Shown: positions 33,129 through 41,643 of the stretch, in pieces
Layout of the letters: each line of letters starts with the position of its first letter
Position numbering within the stretch: the stretch's first letter is position 1
Assembly: GCF_023277925.1 (NCBI RefSeq)
Contig: NZ_CP063832.1
Span: 4,887,001 to 4,951,000, forward strand
DNA from: Pseudomonas entomophila
Lineage (GTDB): Bacteria > Pseudomonadota > Gammaproteobacteria > Pseudomonadales > Pseudomonadaceae
DNA: 64,000 bases
Reading direction: 5' to 3'
Notes under the pieces: model-generated
Told to the model about the DNA's origin: nothing
Seen by the model: the letters and a program-made list of their open reading frames with translations, nothing else
Database searches by the model: none
Program-made: the position numbers and the translations under genes

Positions 33129-33635
33129 ATGACTCGCATCACCCGCACGATGCTCAGGGCGACGTGGGCCCTGGCCACCTTGTCCTGGCTGGCCGGCTGC
33201 AGCGCCCTGTCGCCGTATTCGCACATGACCAAGCTCGACCTTACGCTGACCGCCACCGACCAGCTCAACCTGGACATCAATGGCCGGCCGTCGCCGGTGG
33301 TGGTCCGCCTGTTCGAACTCAAGCACCCGGTGGCCTTCGAAACCACCGATTTCTTCAGCCTCTACCAGCGCCCGAAAGAGGCCCTGTCGCCCGACATGGT
33401 GGCTAGCGAGGAGCATGAGCTGCGTCCGGGCGAGACCCTGACCCTCAAGCTCAGCATCGACCCCGACAGCCGCTTCGTCGGCATCATGGCCGCCTACCGC
33501 GACCTGGACCAGGCGCAGTGGCGCCGGGTCCAGGCGATCCGCGCCGGCGAGCGTGTGACCGCCAATTTCTACCTGGACCAGGCCGGTATCCACAATGGCG
33601 TGCCGGCAGTGGCACAAGCGGGTGAGCGCCCATGA
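33129..33635 (+). CDS. tssJ: T6SS outer-membrane lipoprotein TssJ
   Basis: From ATG 33129 the product has 168 residues, with a signal peptide and lipobox LAGC followed by a beta-sandwich domain. It anchors the TssJLM membrane complex to the outer membrane. AAGGA at 33116-33120 is spaced 8 nt from ATG 33129; ATG 33120, overlapping the tagH stop, is an alternative start. The stop overlaps tssK by 4 bp. Confidence 0.92.
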   Translation: MTRITRTMLRATWALATLSWLAGCSALSPYSHMTKLDLTLTATDQLNLDINGRPSPVVVRLFELKHPVAFETTDFFSLYQRPKEALSPDMVASEEHELRPGETLTLKLSIDPDSRFVGIMAAYRDLDQAQWRRVQAIRAGERVTANFYLDQAGIHNGVPAVAQAGERP

Positions 33636-34963
33636 ATGTGCACAAGGTAGTCTGGCAGGAGGGGATGCTGTTGCGTCCCCAGCATTTCCAGCACAACGAC
33701 CGCTACTACGACAGCCAGATGAAGACCCGCACCCAGCTGCTGGGCACCTACACCTGGGGTTTCATCAACCTGGAAATCGACCTGCAGTTCCTCAACATGG
33801 GCAAGCTGGTGATCAGCCGCGCCGCCGGCATCCTGCCCGACGGCAGCCTGTTCGAACTCGACGGCAGCAGCGAGCCGCTGGCCCTGGACGTGCCGCCGAA
33901 CACCGGCGCCACGCCGATCTTCATGGCCCTGCCGCTGGTCACCGGCAACCACATCGAGGCGCGTCGCCCCGAGCAGTCCGACGTGCTGACCCGCTACACC
34001 ACCTACGAGGTGGAGGTGTCCGACTCAAACGCCGGCGACGACAACAGCAGCCAGATCAACTGCGCGCGCCCCGACTTCCGCCTGCTGCTGGGCGAGCAGC
34101 AGACCGACCAGGCCTACGTGAAGCTCAAGGTCTGCGAGATCCTTGACACCTCGCCTGACGGGGTCATCAGCCTCGACCCGGATTTCGTGCCGACCTTCAT
34201 CCGCACCCACTCCTCGGTGTACCTGCTGTCGTGCCTGAAGGAGGTCATCAGCATGCTGGCGCTGCGTGGCGACACCCTGGCCGAGCGCATCCGCTCCAAC
34301 GGCAAGGTCGGTGGCGCCGAGGTCGGCGACTTCATGATGCTGCAGTTGATCAACCGTACCGAACTGCTGCTGCGCCATTACCTGAGCCTGGAGCAGGTGC
34401 ACCCCGAAGAGCTGTACCGCACCTTCCTGATCATGCTGGGTGACCTGTCGACCTTCTCCAGCGACACCAAGCGCCCGCGCCTGGACGCCCGTTACCAGCA
34501 CAGCGACCAGGGCGCGAGCTTCCGCAAGCTGATGGAGTCGATCCGCCAGGTGCTGTCGATGGTGCTCGAGCAGCACGCCATCGAGCTGGAACTGCAGCAG
34601 CGCCAGTACGGCATCCTGGTCTCGCCGCTGCACGACCCGGGCCTGCTCACCACCGCTTCGTTCGTGCTGGCGGCCAGCGCCAACTGCGAGTCCGAAGAGT
34701 TGCGCCAGCGCCTGCCGTCGCACCTGAAGGTCGGCCCGGTGGAACGCATTCGCCAACTGGTCAACCTGCACCTGCCGGGGCTCAAGGTCAAACCGTTGCC
34801 GGTGGCGCCGCGGCAGATCCCGTTCCACGCCAACAAGACCTACTTCATCGTCGAACTCGACGCCGCCGACCGCGCCAAGATGGATGGCTCTGGTGGCTTC
34901 GCCTTCCACGTCACCAGTGAGTTCTCCGATCTCGAACTGAAATTCTGGGCCATCAGGAACTGA
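33632..34963 (+). CDS. tssK: T6SS baseplate-membrane connector TssK
   Basis: The 443-residue product begins MNVHKVVWQEGMLLRPQHFQ, the family signature. TssK is a trimer that joins the baseplate (TssFG) to TssL and TssM; its N-terminal half resembles phage receptor-binding protein shoulders. It overlaps tssJ by 4 bp and is followed 2 bp later by tssL. Confidence 0.96.
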   Translation: MNVHKVVWQEGMLLRPQHFQHNDRYYDSQMKTRTQLLGTYTWGFINLEIDLQFLNMGKLVISRAAGILPDGSLFELDGSSEPLALDVPPNTGATPIFMALPLVTGNHIEARRPEQSDVLTRYTTYEVEVSDSNAGDDNSSQINCARPDFRLLLGEQQTDQAYVKLKVCEILDTSPDGVISLDPDFVPTFIRTHSSVYLLSCLKEVISMLALRGDTLAERIRSNGKVGGAEVGDFMMLQLINRTELLLRHYLSLEQVHPEELYRTFLIMLGDLSTFSSDTKRPRLDARYQHSDQGASFRKLMESIRQVLSMVLEQHAIELELQQRQYGILVSPLHDPGLLTTASFVLAASANCESEELRQRLPSHLKVGPVERIRQLVNLHLPGLKVKPLPVAPRQIPFHANKTYFIVELDAADRAKMDGSGGFAFHVTSEFSDLELKFWAIRN

Positions 34964-34965
34964 GC

Positions 34966-35835
34966 ATGAGCATGGACATGGATACCCCCCAGGACGACAA
35001 GACCGTCCTGTTCAACCAGGATGGCTCGGCTCCGGAAGGGCAGGCGCTCACCGCCCTGGGCGGTTCGGCGCGGGCCGAGCCGCTGGAGCAGCGCGTGGTC
35101 TATTCGGCGCGCCTGCCTTCCAGCGGCAGCTTCAGCGTCGGCCTCAACCCACTGGTGGCCGCCGCCGGCGAGCTGCTCTCGGAAGTGGTGCGGCTCAAGC
35201 ACAGCGAAACCGCCGAGGACCTGGCCAACCTCAAGGAGCGACTGAGCGGCTGCATCCGCGCCTTCGAGGCCCGCACCCACTGCGAGGGCGTGGAGAACAG
35301 CCAGGTCACCGTGGCCCGCTACCTGCTGTGCACCGTGGTCGACGAGGCCGTGGTCACCACGCCCTGGGGCAACGAGAGCCAGTGGTCGCAGATGAGCCTG
35401 CTCAGCGCCTTCCACAACGAGACGTTCGGTGGCGAGAAGTTCTTCGCGTTGCTCGACCGCATGTCGAAGAACCCGGTCAAGCACCTGCCGATGCTCGAAC
35501 TGATGTACCTGTGCCTGTCGCTGGGCTTCGAGGGCAAGTACCGGGTCATCGACCGCGGTATGTCCGAGCTGGAAGGCATTCGCGACGCGCTGTTCCGGCA
35601 GATCCGTCAGCTGCGTGGCGATGTGCCGCGTGAGCTGTCGCCGCGCTGGGAAGGCCTGGACCAGTTGCGCAACAGCCCGGTGCGCATCGTGCCGTGGTGG
35701 AGCGTGGCGCTGTTCACCCTGGTGTGCCTGGTGGTGATGTATTCCGGTTTCGCCTGGGTGCTGGGGGAACAGCGCGCGACCGTCCTGCAACCCTTCCAGA
35801 CGCTTGAGCAGCCTGCGGCCCAAACGCGGCCGTGA
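34966..35835 (+). CDS. tssL: T6SS membrane complex protein TssL (DotU/IcmH)
   Basis: The 289-residue product has a cytoplasmic helical domain (about residues 50-230, with VSRYLLCTVVDEAV-like core and HNETFGGEKFF) and one C-terminal membrane anchor (WWSVALFTLVCLVVMYSGFAWVL, about 244-266). No peptidoglycan-binding OmpA domain is present, as expected for the short TssL form. The stop overlaps the region just before tssM. Confidence 0.95.
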   Translation: MSMDMDTPQDDKTVLFNQDGSAPEGQALTALGGSARAEPLEQRVVYSARLPSSGSFSVGLNPLVAAAGELLSEVVRLKHSETAEDLANLKERLSGCIRAFEARTHCEGVENSQVTVARYLLCTVVDEAVVTTPWGNESQWSQMSLLSAFHNETFGGEKFFALLDRMSKNPVKHLPMLELMYLCLSLGFEGKYRVIDRGMSELEGIRDALFRQIRQLRGDVPRELSPRWEGLDQLRNSPVRIVPWWSVALFTLVCLVVMYSGFAWVLGEQRATVLQPFQTLEQPAAQTRP

Positions 35836-35849
35836 CACAAGGACCTGTG

Positions 35850-38800
35850 ATGAAGAATTTTTTCAAGAAAGTCGGCGCTTTCCTCGCCAAGACCTGGGTC
35901 TGGAGCCTTTTGCTGGTGCTGGCCCTGGCCTTGCTGGTGTGGTTCGCCGGGCCGCTGCTGGCGGTGGCCGACAACAAGTTCTGGGAAGACGCCGCGGCGC
36001 GCCTGCTGACTATCAGCGTGCTGTTCCTGCTGTGGGGGCTGTGGATGGTGTTCGCCAGCTGGCGCGCCAACAACCGCAAGCAGGCGGAACTGGAGAGCGA
36101 GGACGGTCGCGAGCGCCTGGAGCGCGAGGAGCGCAAGGAAGAGGAGGGCAAGGAGATCAAGGCCCGCTTCAAGCACGCCTTGTCCACCCTCAAGCATTCG
36201 AGCCTCTACGGTGGCCGCAGCGAGCGCTGGCGCCGTGACCTGCCTTGGTACCTGGTGCTTGGTCCGCAGGGCGCGGGCAAGACCAGCCTGATCGACCATT
36301 CGGGCCTGGAGTTCCCGATCAACGCGCTGGAGCGCAAGCTCGCCCGTGATCCGTCCAATGGCGATTTCTGCGACTTCTACTTCGCCGAGCAAGCCGTGCT
36401 GGTGGATACCGCCGGGCGTTTCCTCAACCAGTCCGACAGCGAGATCGACGGTAACGCCTGGCGGGTGATGCTCGACCAACTGCGCCTGCGTCGGCGCAAC
36501 CGCCCGCTCAACGGCGTGGTGGTCACCGTGCCGCTGGACACGCTGCTCGGCGGTGAGGCCGCGGTCAACGACCTGGCGCAGAAAGTCCGCTCGCGCTTGC
36601 AGGAGCTGCGCCAGCGCCTGCACGTCGAGGTGCCGGTGTACCTGGTGCTGAGCAAGACCGACCGCCTGCAAGGCTTCGACGCCTTCTTCGACCAGCAGTC
36701 GCGCGAAGAGAACGAACAGGTGTTCGGCATCACCTTCGGCAAGGGCCAGAACGGCGCCGACACCGAGCTGCTGGCCAAGGAATTCCAGGGCCTGCTGCAA
36801 CGCCTCGGTGACCAGGTCACCCAGCGCATGCACCACGAGCGCAACACCCTGCGCCGGGCGCGGATCCTCGACTTCCCGCACCAACTGGGGCGCATTGGCG
36901 ACCAGCTGTGCCTGTTCGTCGACGCCGCCTTTACCGGCAACCGCTACCAGCGCGCCAGCCAGCTGCGCGGCTTCTACCTGACCAGCGCGCCGCACCAGGC
37001 GCCGCAGGTGGACAGCGATAACGGCTTCCACCCTGGCCAGCCCGGGCGTGGCGCGCCACAGGGGCGCTCGCGTTTCATCCTGCAACTGTTCAGCCGGGTG
37101 ATCTTCCCCGAGTACGACCTGGCCGGCCTCGACCAGCGCGAACGCCGGCGCATCCATTGGGGCCAGCGTGCCGTCTACCTCGGCGCCCTCGCGGCGCTGG
37201 CGCTGTTCGGCGTGCTCTGGGCCGGCAGTTTCTCCGGCAACCATGAACGCCTGGAACAGGTGCGTGAGCTGGGCCAGCAATGGCACCGCCAACACGTCGG
37301 CCTGGGTGTCCGCGACGACGCCCTGGCCGCGCTCAAGCCGCTGGACACCGCCTGGCAGGCTTCGCGCGTGTTCCCTGAGCGTGGCGACGCTTCGTGGCTG
37401 CACCGCGGTGGCCTGTACCAGGGCGTGCTGGCCAACGAGGTGCTGCAGCCGGCCTACCAGCGCGAGCTGGAAACCCTCCTGTTGCCACGGGTGGCGCAGA
37501 TGGTCGAAGGGCAGATCCGCGGCAACCTGAAGAGCCGCGAGCGGCTGCTCAACAGCCTGCGCGCCTACCTGATGCTTGGCATGCCCGACCGCCGCGACCA
37601 GGGCTGGCTCAAAGACTGGGTGGCGGCCGGATGGTCGCAGCAGTACCCCGGCAACACCGCCGTGCAGGAAGGCCTGAACGCTCACTTCGGGCGCCTGCTC
37701 GAGCAGCCGTTCGCCTATCCGCTCAACGACGCCCTGGTGGCCCAGGCGCGCCAAGTGCTGCGCGCCGAATCCCTGGCCAGCGTGGTCTACCGGGTGCTGC
37801 GCGAACAAGCCCGCAGCCTGCCGGAGTACCGCCTGAGCCAGCAGCTCGGGCCGCAGGCCAGCCAGTTCGTCGGCATCGACTACCCGATCCCCGGCTTCTA
37901 CACCTCCCAGGGTTACCAGCAGTATTTCTCGGTGCAGGGCGCCAACCTGGTCAACGACATCCTGCGCGACAACTGGGTGCTGGGCGAGGGCAGCGGCATC
38001 AGTGACATGGACATGCGCCGGCTGATGGTCGAGCTGGAGCAGCTGTACTTCCGCGACTACGCCAACTACTGGGGCGAGGCGATCAACCAGGTCGGCCTGA
38101 TCCCGTTCAACGACGCGGGCGAAAGCGCCGACCAGCTGTCGGCGCTGACCGCCGCCAACTCGCCGCTGCTGTTGCTGCTCACCGAGGTGCGCGAGAACAC
38201 CCGCTTCCCGGTGCTGGCGGAAACCCCGGACGAAGGCAACCAGGCGGCCGAGGCCGCGGCTGGCAAAGCCGCGGCCAAGAAGCTCGGCAAGGGCGGCGCG
38301 GCAGTGGCCGGCGCCGTGGCCGACAAGGCCCGCGATGCCCTGGCCAAGAAACCGCTGCCAGACACTGCGCGCATGGCCCTGCAACGGCGCTTCGAGCCGC
38401 TGCACCGGTTGCTCGACGATAACAACGGCCCGGGCCCCGACCTGGCGCCGACCATGCAGGCGCTCAACGACCTGCAGCAGCAGATGGCCGGCCTGGCCCG
38501 TTCCAACCAGGCCGAGGAAGCCTCGTACCAGATGGCCAAGGCGCGCATGTCGGGCCAGCGCGATGCCCTGAGCAGCCTGCGTAACGGCACCGCGCGCCTG
38601 CCACGGCCGGTAGCCGGCTGGTTCAACCTGCTGTCCGACGACATCTGGCGCATGGTGCTCAACGACACCTACAGCTACCTCAACCAGCGCTACCAGAGCG
38701 AGTTGTACAGCTTCTACGGCCGTGCCATCGAGTCGCGCTATCCGTTCAACGCCCATGGCACCAGCGACGTGGCGATCAGCGACTTCCGCGACTTCTTCAA

Positions 38801-39377
38801 GGCCCAGGGCGTGGCGGACCGCTTCTTCGACACCTACATGCGCCCGTTCGTCAGCGGTGAAGCCGGCACCTTCCGCCTGCGCAGCCTTGATGGCCAGAGC
38901 CTGCCGATGGCCAGGGCGTACCTGGAGCAGATGGGCGCGGCCCAGACCATCCGCCAGAGCTTCTTCGCGCAGAACCCGGAAGAGCCGCAGGTGCAGTTCA
39001 AACTCGAGCCGTACACCCTCGACCCGTCGGTGAGCCGCGCCGAGTTCCGCTTCGGCGACACGGTGATCGACTACCGCCACGGCCCGATCGTCTCCACCAG
39101 CCTGAAGTGGCCGACCGAAGCCCAGGACGGCAACAGCAGCCTGACCCTGGAGCAGCTCAACGGCCGCCCCATGGCGCTGGAGAAGAACGGTGGCCCGTGG
39201 TCGCTGTTCCGCCTGCTCGACCTGATGCAGACCGAGTACCTCAAGGGCCGCGACACCATGGTGCTCAAGGCCAACGTCGGCGGCATGCGCGCCAACTACC
39301 TGCTGACCAGCCAGCGTGCGCCGAACCCGTTCGACATGAACGTGCTGCGCGGCTTCCGCCTGCCAGGGGAGCTGTGA
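35850..39377 (+). CDS. tssM: T6SS membrane complex protein TssM (IcmF)
   Basis: From ATG 35850 (AAGGA 6 nt upstream) the product has 1175 residues. Two N-terminal membrane helices (about 13-37 and 51-71) and a third (about 435-455) enclose a cytoplasmic GTPase-like domain with Walker A GPQGAGKT (138-145). The large periplasmic part ends in the TssJ-binding domain. A GTG at 35832 could add six residues and overlap tssL. The stop shares bases with the next gene (TGATG). Confidence 0.96.
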   Translation: MKNFFKKVGAFLAKTWVWSLLLVLALALLVWFAGPLLAVADNKFWEDAAARLLTISVLFLLWGLWMVFASWRANNRKQAELESEDGRERLEREERKEEEGKEIKARFKHALSTLKHSSLYGGRSERWRRDLPWYLVLGPQGAGKTSLIDHSGLEFPINALERKLARDPSNGDFCDFYFAEQAVLVDTAGRFLNQSDSEIDGNAWRVMLDQLRLRRRNRPLNGVVVTVPLDTLLGGEAAVNDLAQKVRSRLQELRQRLHVEVPVYLVLSKTDRLQGFDAFFDQQSREENEQVFGITFGKGQNGADTELLAKEFQGLLQRLGDQVTQRMHHERNTLRRARILDFPHQLGRIGDQLCLFVDAAFTGNRYQRASQLRGFYLTSAPHQAPQVDSDNGFHPGQPGRGAPQGRSRFILQLFSRVIFPEYDLAGLDQRERRRIHWGQRAVYLGALAALALFGVLWAGSFSGNHERLEQVRELGQQWHRQHVGLGVRDDALAALKPLDTAWQASRVFPERGDASWLHRGGLYQGVLANEVLQPAYQRELETLLLPRVAQMVEGQIRGNLKSRERLLNSLRAYLMLGMPDRRDQGWLKDWVAAGWSQQYPGNTAVQEGLNAHFGRLLEQPFAYPLNDALVAQARQVLRAESLASVVYRVLREQARSLPEYRLSQQLGPQASQFVGIDYPIPGFYTSQGYQQYFSVQGANLVNDILRDNWVLGEGSGISDMDMRRLMVELEQLYFRDYANYWGEAINQVGLIPFNDAGESADQLSALTAANSPLLLLLTEVRENTRFPVLAETPDEGNQAAEAAAGKAAAKKLGKGGAAVAGAVADKARDALAKKPLPDTARMALQRRFEPLHRLLDDNNGPGPDLAPTMQALNDLQQQMAGLARSNQAEEASYQMAKARMSGQRDALSSLRNGTARLPRPVAGWFNLLSDDIWRMVLNDTYSYLNQRYQSELYSFYGRAIESRYPFNAHGTSDVAISDFRDFFKAQGVADRFFDTYMRPFVSGEAGTFRLRSLDGQSLPMARAYLEQMGAAQTIRQSFFAQNPEEPQVQFKLEPYTLDPSVSRAEFRFGDTVIDYRHGPIVSTSLKWPTEAQDGNSSLTLEQLNGRPMALEKNGGPWSLFRLLDLMQTEYLKGRDTMVLKANVGGMRANYLLTSQRAPNPFDMNVLRGFRLPGEL

Positions 39378-40105
39378 TGCAGCCTGCCACCCCCTGGCGC
39401 AGCGCGGCGCGCACCGACCCGGGCAAGGTCCGTGCGCGTAACGAGGACGCCTTTCTTGACTGCCCGCAGCAGGGGCTGTGGGCAGTCGCCGATGGCATGG
39501 GCGGTCACGAGGCCGGCGATGTCGCCAGCCAGATGATCGTCGAGAGCCTGGCCGAACTGCCGGCCAGCAGCACGTTCGACGAGCGCGTGGTCGCCGTGCG
39601 CCAATGCCTGCACTGGATCAACCGGCGGCTCGGCCAGGAACTCACCGTGAGCGTCGAAGGCCAGGCGCGAATCATTGGCAGCACCGTGGTCACCCTGCTG
39701 CTCGAAGGTCGCCGTGGCGCCTGCGTGTGGGCGGGCGACAGTCGCTGCTACCTGTGGCGCGGCCAGCGGTTGTACCAACTGACTCGCGACCATTCGCTGC
39801 AGCAGCAATTGATCGACAAGGAACGTATGAGCGCCGAGCAGGCCCGCGTGCACCCCTCGGCGCGGGCCTTGACCCGCGCCGTGGGCGCCAGCGCCAGCCT
39901 GACCCTTGAAGTGCTGGAATTCGAGGCGCGCCCGGGTGATGTGTTCCTGCTGTGCAGTGATGGCTTGTATGACGGTGTGGAGAGCGGTGGCCTGGGCCAC
40001 GCGCTGGACCTGGGCTCGCCTGGCGAGGCCCTGCAACGCCTGTTCGAAACCGCCCTGGGCGGCTCGGCGAAAGACAACCTGACCGCAGTGGTGATCCACC
40101 GATGA
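39377..40105 (+). CDS. stp1: PP2C-type Ser/Thr phosphatase (Stp1/PppA)
   Basis: The 242-residue product has the PP2C metal-binding motifs: RNEDAF (Asp at about 23), DGMGGHEAGD (Asp39), GSTVV, WAGDSR, LCSDGLYD and DNLTAVV. It removes phosphates added by the kinase next door and so resets the Fha switch. It starts at ATG 39377, overlapping the tssM stop by one base, and overlaps the kinase gene by 4 bp. Confidence 0.94.
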   Translation: MQPATPWRSAARTDPGKVRARNEDAFLDCPQQGLWAVADGMGGHEAGDVASQMIVESLAELPASSTFDERVVAVRQCLHWINRRLGQELTVSVEGQARIIGSTVVTLLLEGRRGACVWAGDSRCYLWRGQRLYQLTRDHSLQQQLIDKERMSAEQARVHPSARALTRAVGASASLTLEVLEFEARPGDVFLLCSDGLYDGVESGGLGHALDLGSPGEALQRLFETALGGSAKDNLTAVVIHR

Positions 40106-41157
40106 ACCTTGGCAGCGGCGACGCGCTGGATGTGCTCGACGCACTCGAGCAGGACAGTGAGTCGACCTATTTCGCATTCAACCAGGCCACCGCGCCCGAG
40201 CCTGCCCGCACCGGCAAGGGCCGGCGCAAACGGCGTGGCAAGGGGCGGGCGCCCACCGCGCAGGCCCCGGCCGCCACCCCGGCGCGGGCGCTGCCACCGT
40301 TGCCCGACGTGCTCGCCGGGCGCTACCGCCTGGAGCGCCTGCTCGGCGCAGGCGGCATGGGCCGGGTGTACCGCGCCCGCGATCTGCTGCAGGAGCGCTT
40401 CGGCGACCCGCAGCCGCTGCTGGCGCTGAAACTGATGAGCGACCAGTTGGCCACCGCCCCGGACGCCAACGCCCTGCTGTTCAACGAGTACGCCCTCACC
40501 AGCCGCCTGCGCCACCCCAACTTGGTACGCCTGCAGGGCTTCGCCGTCGACCCGGAGAGCGACCGTGGCTTTATCACCATGGAGCTGATGCGCGGTACCT
40601 CCCTCGACCGCCTGCTCTGCGACCAGCCGATGGGCCTGGCCTGGGAGCAGGTGCGCGAGATCGCCGTGCCGTTGCTCGATGTGCTCGCCTGCGTGCACGG
40701 CCAGGGCGTGGTGCATGGCGACCTCAAGCCCAGCAACGTGATGCTCACCGACGACGGCCTGCGCCTGTTCGACTTCGGCTTGGGCATGGCCCTGGAAGGC
40801 CCGCTGGCCGGTCTGCCGCACCTGAGCCATGGCCGCTTCGAGGCCTGGACCCCGGCTTATGCCGCGCCGGAGCTGTTCGAAGGCGGCACCCCGAGCACCG
40901 CCAGCGACCTGTATGCGGTGGCCTGCGTGCTGTACGAACTGGTCACCGGCCGTCACCCGTTCGACCGCGTGCTGTCGCTCAAGGCCCGCGAGCAGGGTCT
41001 GCAGCATGCGCTGCGGGTGCCGGAGAACATGCCGGCCAAGGCCTGGGCGGCGTTGCGCACGGCGCTGACCTTCGACCCCGGGCAGCGCAGCATCGGCGCC
41101 GCGCAGCTGCGCGATGCCTTTGCCGCGCGCGGCTTCTGGTCAAGGTTCGGCAAGTGA
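40102..41157 (+). CDS. stk1: Ser/Thr protein kinase (Stk1/PpkA type)
   Basis: The 351-residue product has a basic Pro/Ala-rich N-terminus (about residues 30-70) and a Hanks-type kinase domain: Gly loop GAGGMGRV (82-89), Lys110, catalytic HGDLKPSN (Asp207; His-Gly-Asp instead of the usual His-Arg-Asp), DFG at 224 and YAAPELF. Unlike PpkA it has no membrane anchor or periplasmic domain, so the input signal must be cytoplasmic. It ends the main T6SS operon. Confidence 0.93.
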   Translation: MNLGSGDALDVLDALEQDSESTYFAFNQATAPEPARTGKGRRKRRGKGRAPTAQAPAATPARALPPLPDVLAGRYRLERLLGAGGMGRVYRARDLLQERFGDPQPLLALKLMSDQLATAPDANALLFNEYALTSRLRHPNLVRLQGFAVDPESDRGFITMELMRGTSLDRLLCDQPMGLAWEQVREIAVPLLDVLACVHGQGVVHGDLKPSNVMLTDDGLRLFDFGLGMALEGPLAGLPHLSHGRFEAWTPAYAAPELFEGGTPSTASDLYAVACVLYELVTGRHPFDRVLSLKAREQGLQHALRVPENMPAKAWAALRTALTFDPGQRSIGAAQLRDAFAARGFWSRFGK

Positions 41158-41195
41158 GTAACCCACGGTTGGCATGGGTTCGATACGGAGCATGG

Positions 41196-41238
41196 CACCG
41201 GCTTCGCCGGTGTTCGCCGGCAAGCCGGCTCCTACGGG
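41196..41238 (+). repeat. REP-type palindrome (copy 1)
   Basis: CACCGGC-TTC-GCCGGTG followed by TTCGCCGGCAAGCCGGCTCCTACGGG matches the family of repetitive extragenic palindromes common in P. putida (GCCGGC...GGCTCCTACGGG). It forms an inverted pair with the element at 41259-41294. Confidence 0.8.
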
Positions 41239-41258
41239 TACCCAGAACCAGCACCGTA

Positions 41259-41294
41259 CCTGTAGGAGCCAGCTTGCTGGCGAAGAGGCCGGCC
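41259..41294 (-). repeat. REP-type palindrome (copy 2, inverted)
   Basis: CCTGTAGGAGCCAGCTTGCTGGCGAAGAGGCCGGCC is a REP in the opposite orientation to copy 1, 20 bp away. The pair lies directly behind the kinase gene and may act as the 3' end of the T6SS transcript. Confidence 0.8.
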
Positions 41295-41350
41295 TAATCA
41301 ATACAACGCTATTGGTTCCACTGTTTTTGGTTTTTGACTTCTCAGTCAAC

Positions 41351-41368
41351 TGCGCAAGAAGTTGCGCA
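41351..41368. promoter_or_regulatory. Candidate activator site 1 (18-bp palindrome)
   Basis: TGCGCAA-GAAG-TTGCGCA is a perfect 7+4+7 inverted repeat, identical to the copy at 41455-41472. It lies about 190-207 bp upstream of the -24 box of the hcp promoter, a normal distance for an upstream activating sequence bound by a sigma-54 activator. Confidence 0.7.
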
Positions 41369-41454
41369 CTCAAATGTGGATAAGTGTGTGGATAGTTCGA
41401 TGCAGGCCTTGGTACTCGTCATGTACAGACGACTGCGCAACTTTTTGCCACCAC

Positions 41455-41472
41455 TGCGCAAGAAGTTGCGCA
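41455..41472. promoter_or_regulatory. Candidate activator site 2 (18-bp palindrome)
   Basis: This is the second identical TGCGCAA-GAAG-TTGCGCA palindrome, about 86-103 bp upstream of the -24 box. It begins exactly 104 bp after copy 1, close to ten helical turns. A lone half-site TGCGCAA at 41434-41440 lies 21 bp upstream, two turns away. The phasing suggests that one protein binds all three. Confidence 0.72.
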
Positions 41473-41557
41473 ACTTTTGAATGGCTCAGGTTGAAAAAGA
41501 CACTCAAATGGATGTGCATACTTTGTAAGTATCTGATTTTGATGGATAAATAAAAAC

Positions 41558-41573
41558 TGGCACGCCGTTTGTA
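41558..41573 (+). promoter_or_regulatory. Sigma-54 promoter of hcp
   Basis: TGGCACG-CCGT-TTGTA matches the sigma-54 consensus (TGGCACG-N4-TTGCA) at all positions of the -24 element and all but one of the -12 element. The start of transcription would be near 41584, giving a leader of about 60 nt. It fits the presence of a sigma-54 activator in the cluster. Confidence 0.82.
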
Positions 41574-41578
41574 TTACC

Positions 41579-41619
41579 TAGTCGCCCCGAGGTGGCAAAT
41601 TCCTGCCACCCGGCGACTA
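41579..41619 (+). promoter_or_regulatory. Two-tier hairpin in the hcp leader
   Basis: Outer arms TAGTCGCC (41579-41586) and GGCGACTA (41612-41619) enclose a second perfect stem, GGTGGCA (41591-41597) and TGCCACC (41604-41610), with a 6-nt loop. The structure ends 16 nt before the AGGAGAG ribosome binding site. It could stabilise the abundant hcp mRNA or control its translation. It lacks a terminator T-run. Confidence 0.65.
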
Positions 41620-41643
41620 TTTTCCAAGCAAGGAGAGCGACAC

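Larger units (their letters stand above)
41158..41643 (+). other. Regulatory intergenic region upstream of hcp
   Basis: This 486-bp gap holds an inverted pair of REP-type elements, two copies of an 18-bp palindrome plus a half-site, a sigma-54 promoter and a large leader hairpin, each listed separately. No gene is visible. The second half is A+T-rich, which would favour DNA bending between the palindromes and the promoter. Confidence 0.8.

Noticed and set aside
35607..39080. 1157-codon open frame on the minus strand opposite tssM, and similar long antisense frames opposite clpV, tssF, vgrG and rhs
   Set aside because: They are phase shadows of GC-rich genes with strong third-position bias, have no recognisable domains and lie wholly within known genes.
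41375..41383. DnaA box TGTGGATAA upstream of hcp, and a similar TTATCCACG at 20402
   Set aside because: These are single isolated boxes without clustering, AT-rich unwinding repeats or replication genes nearby.
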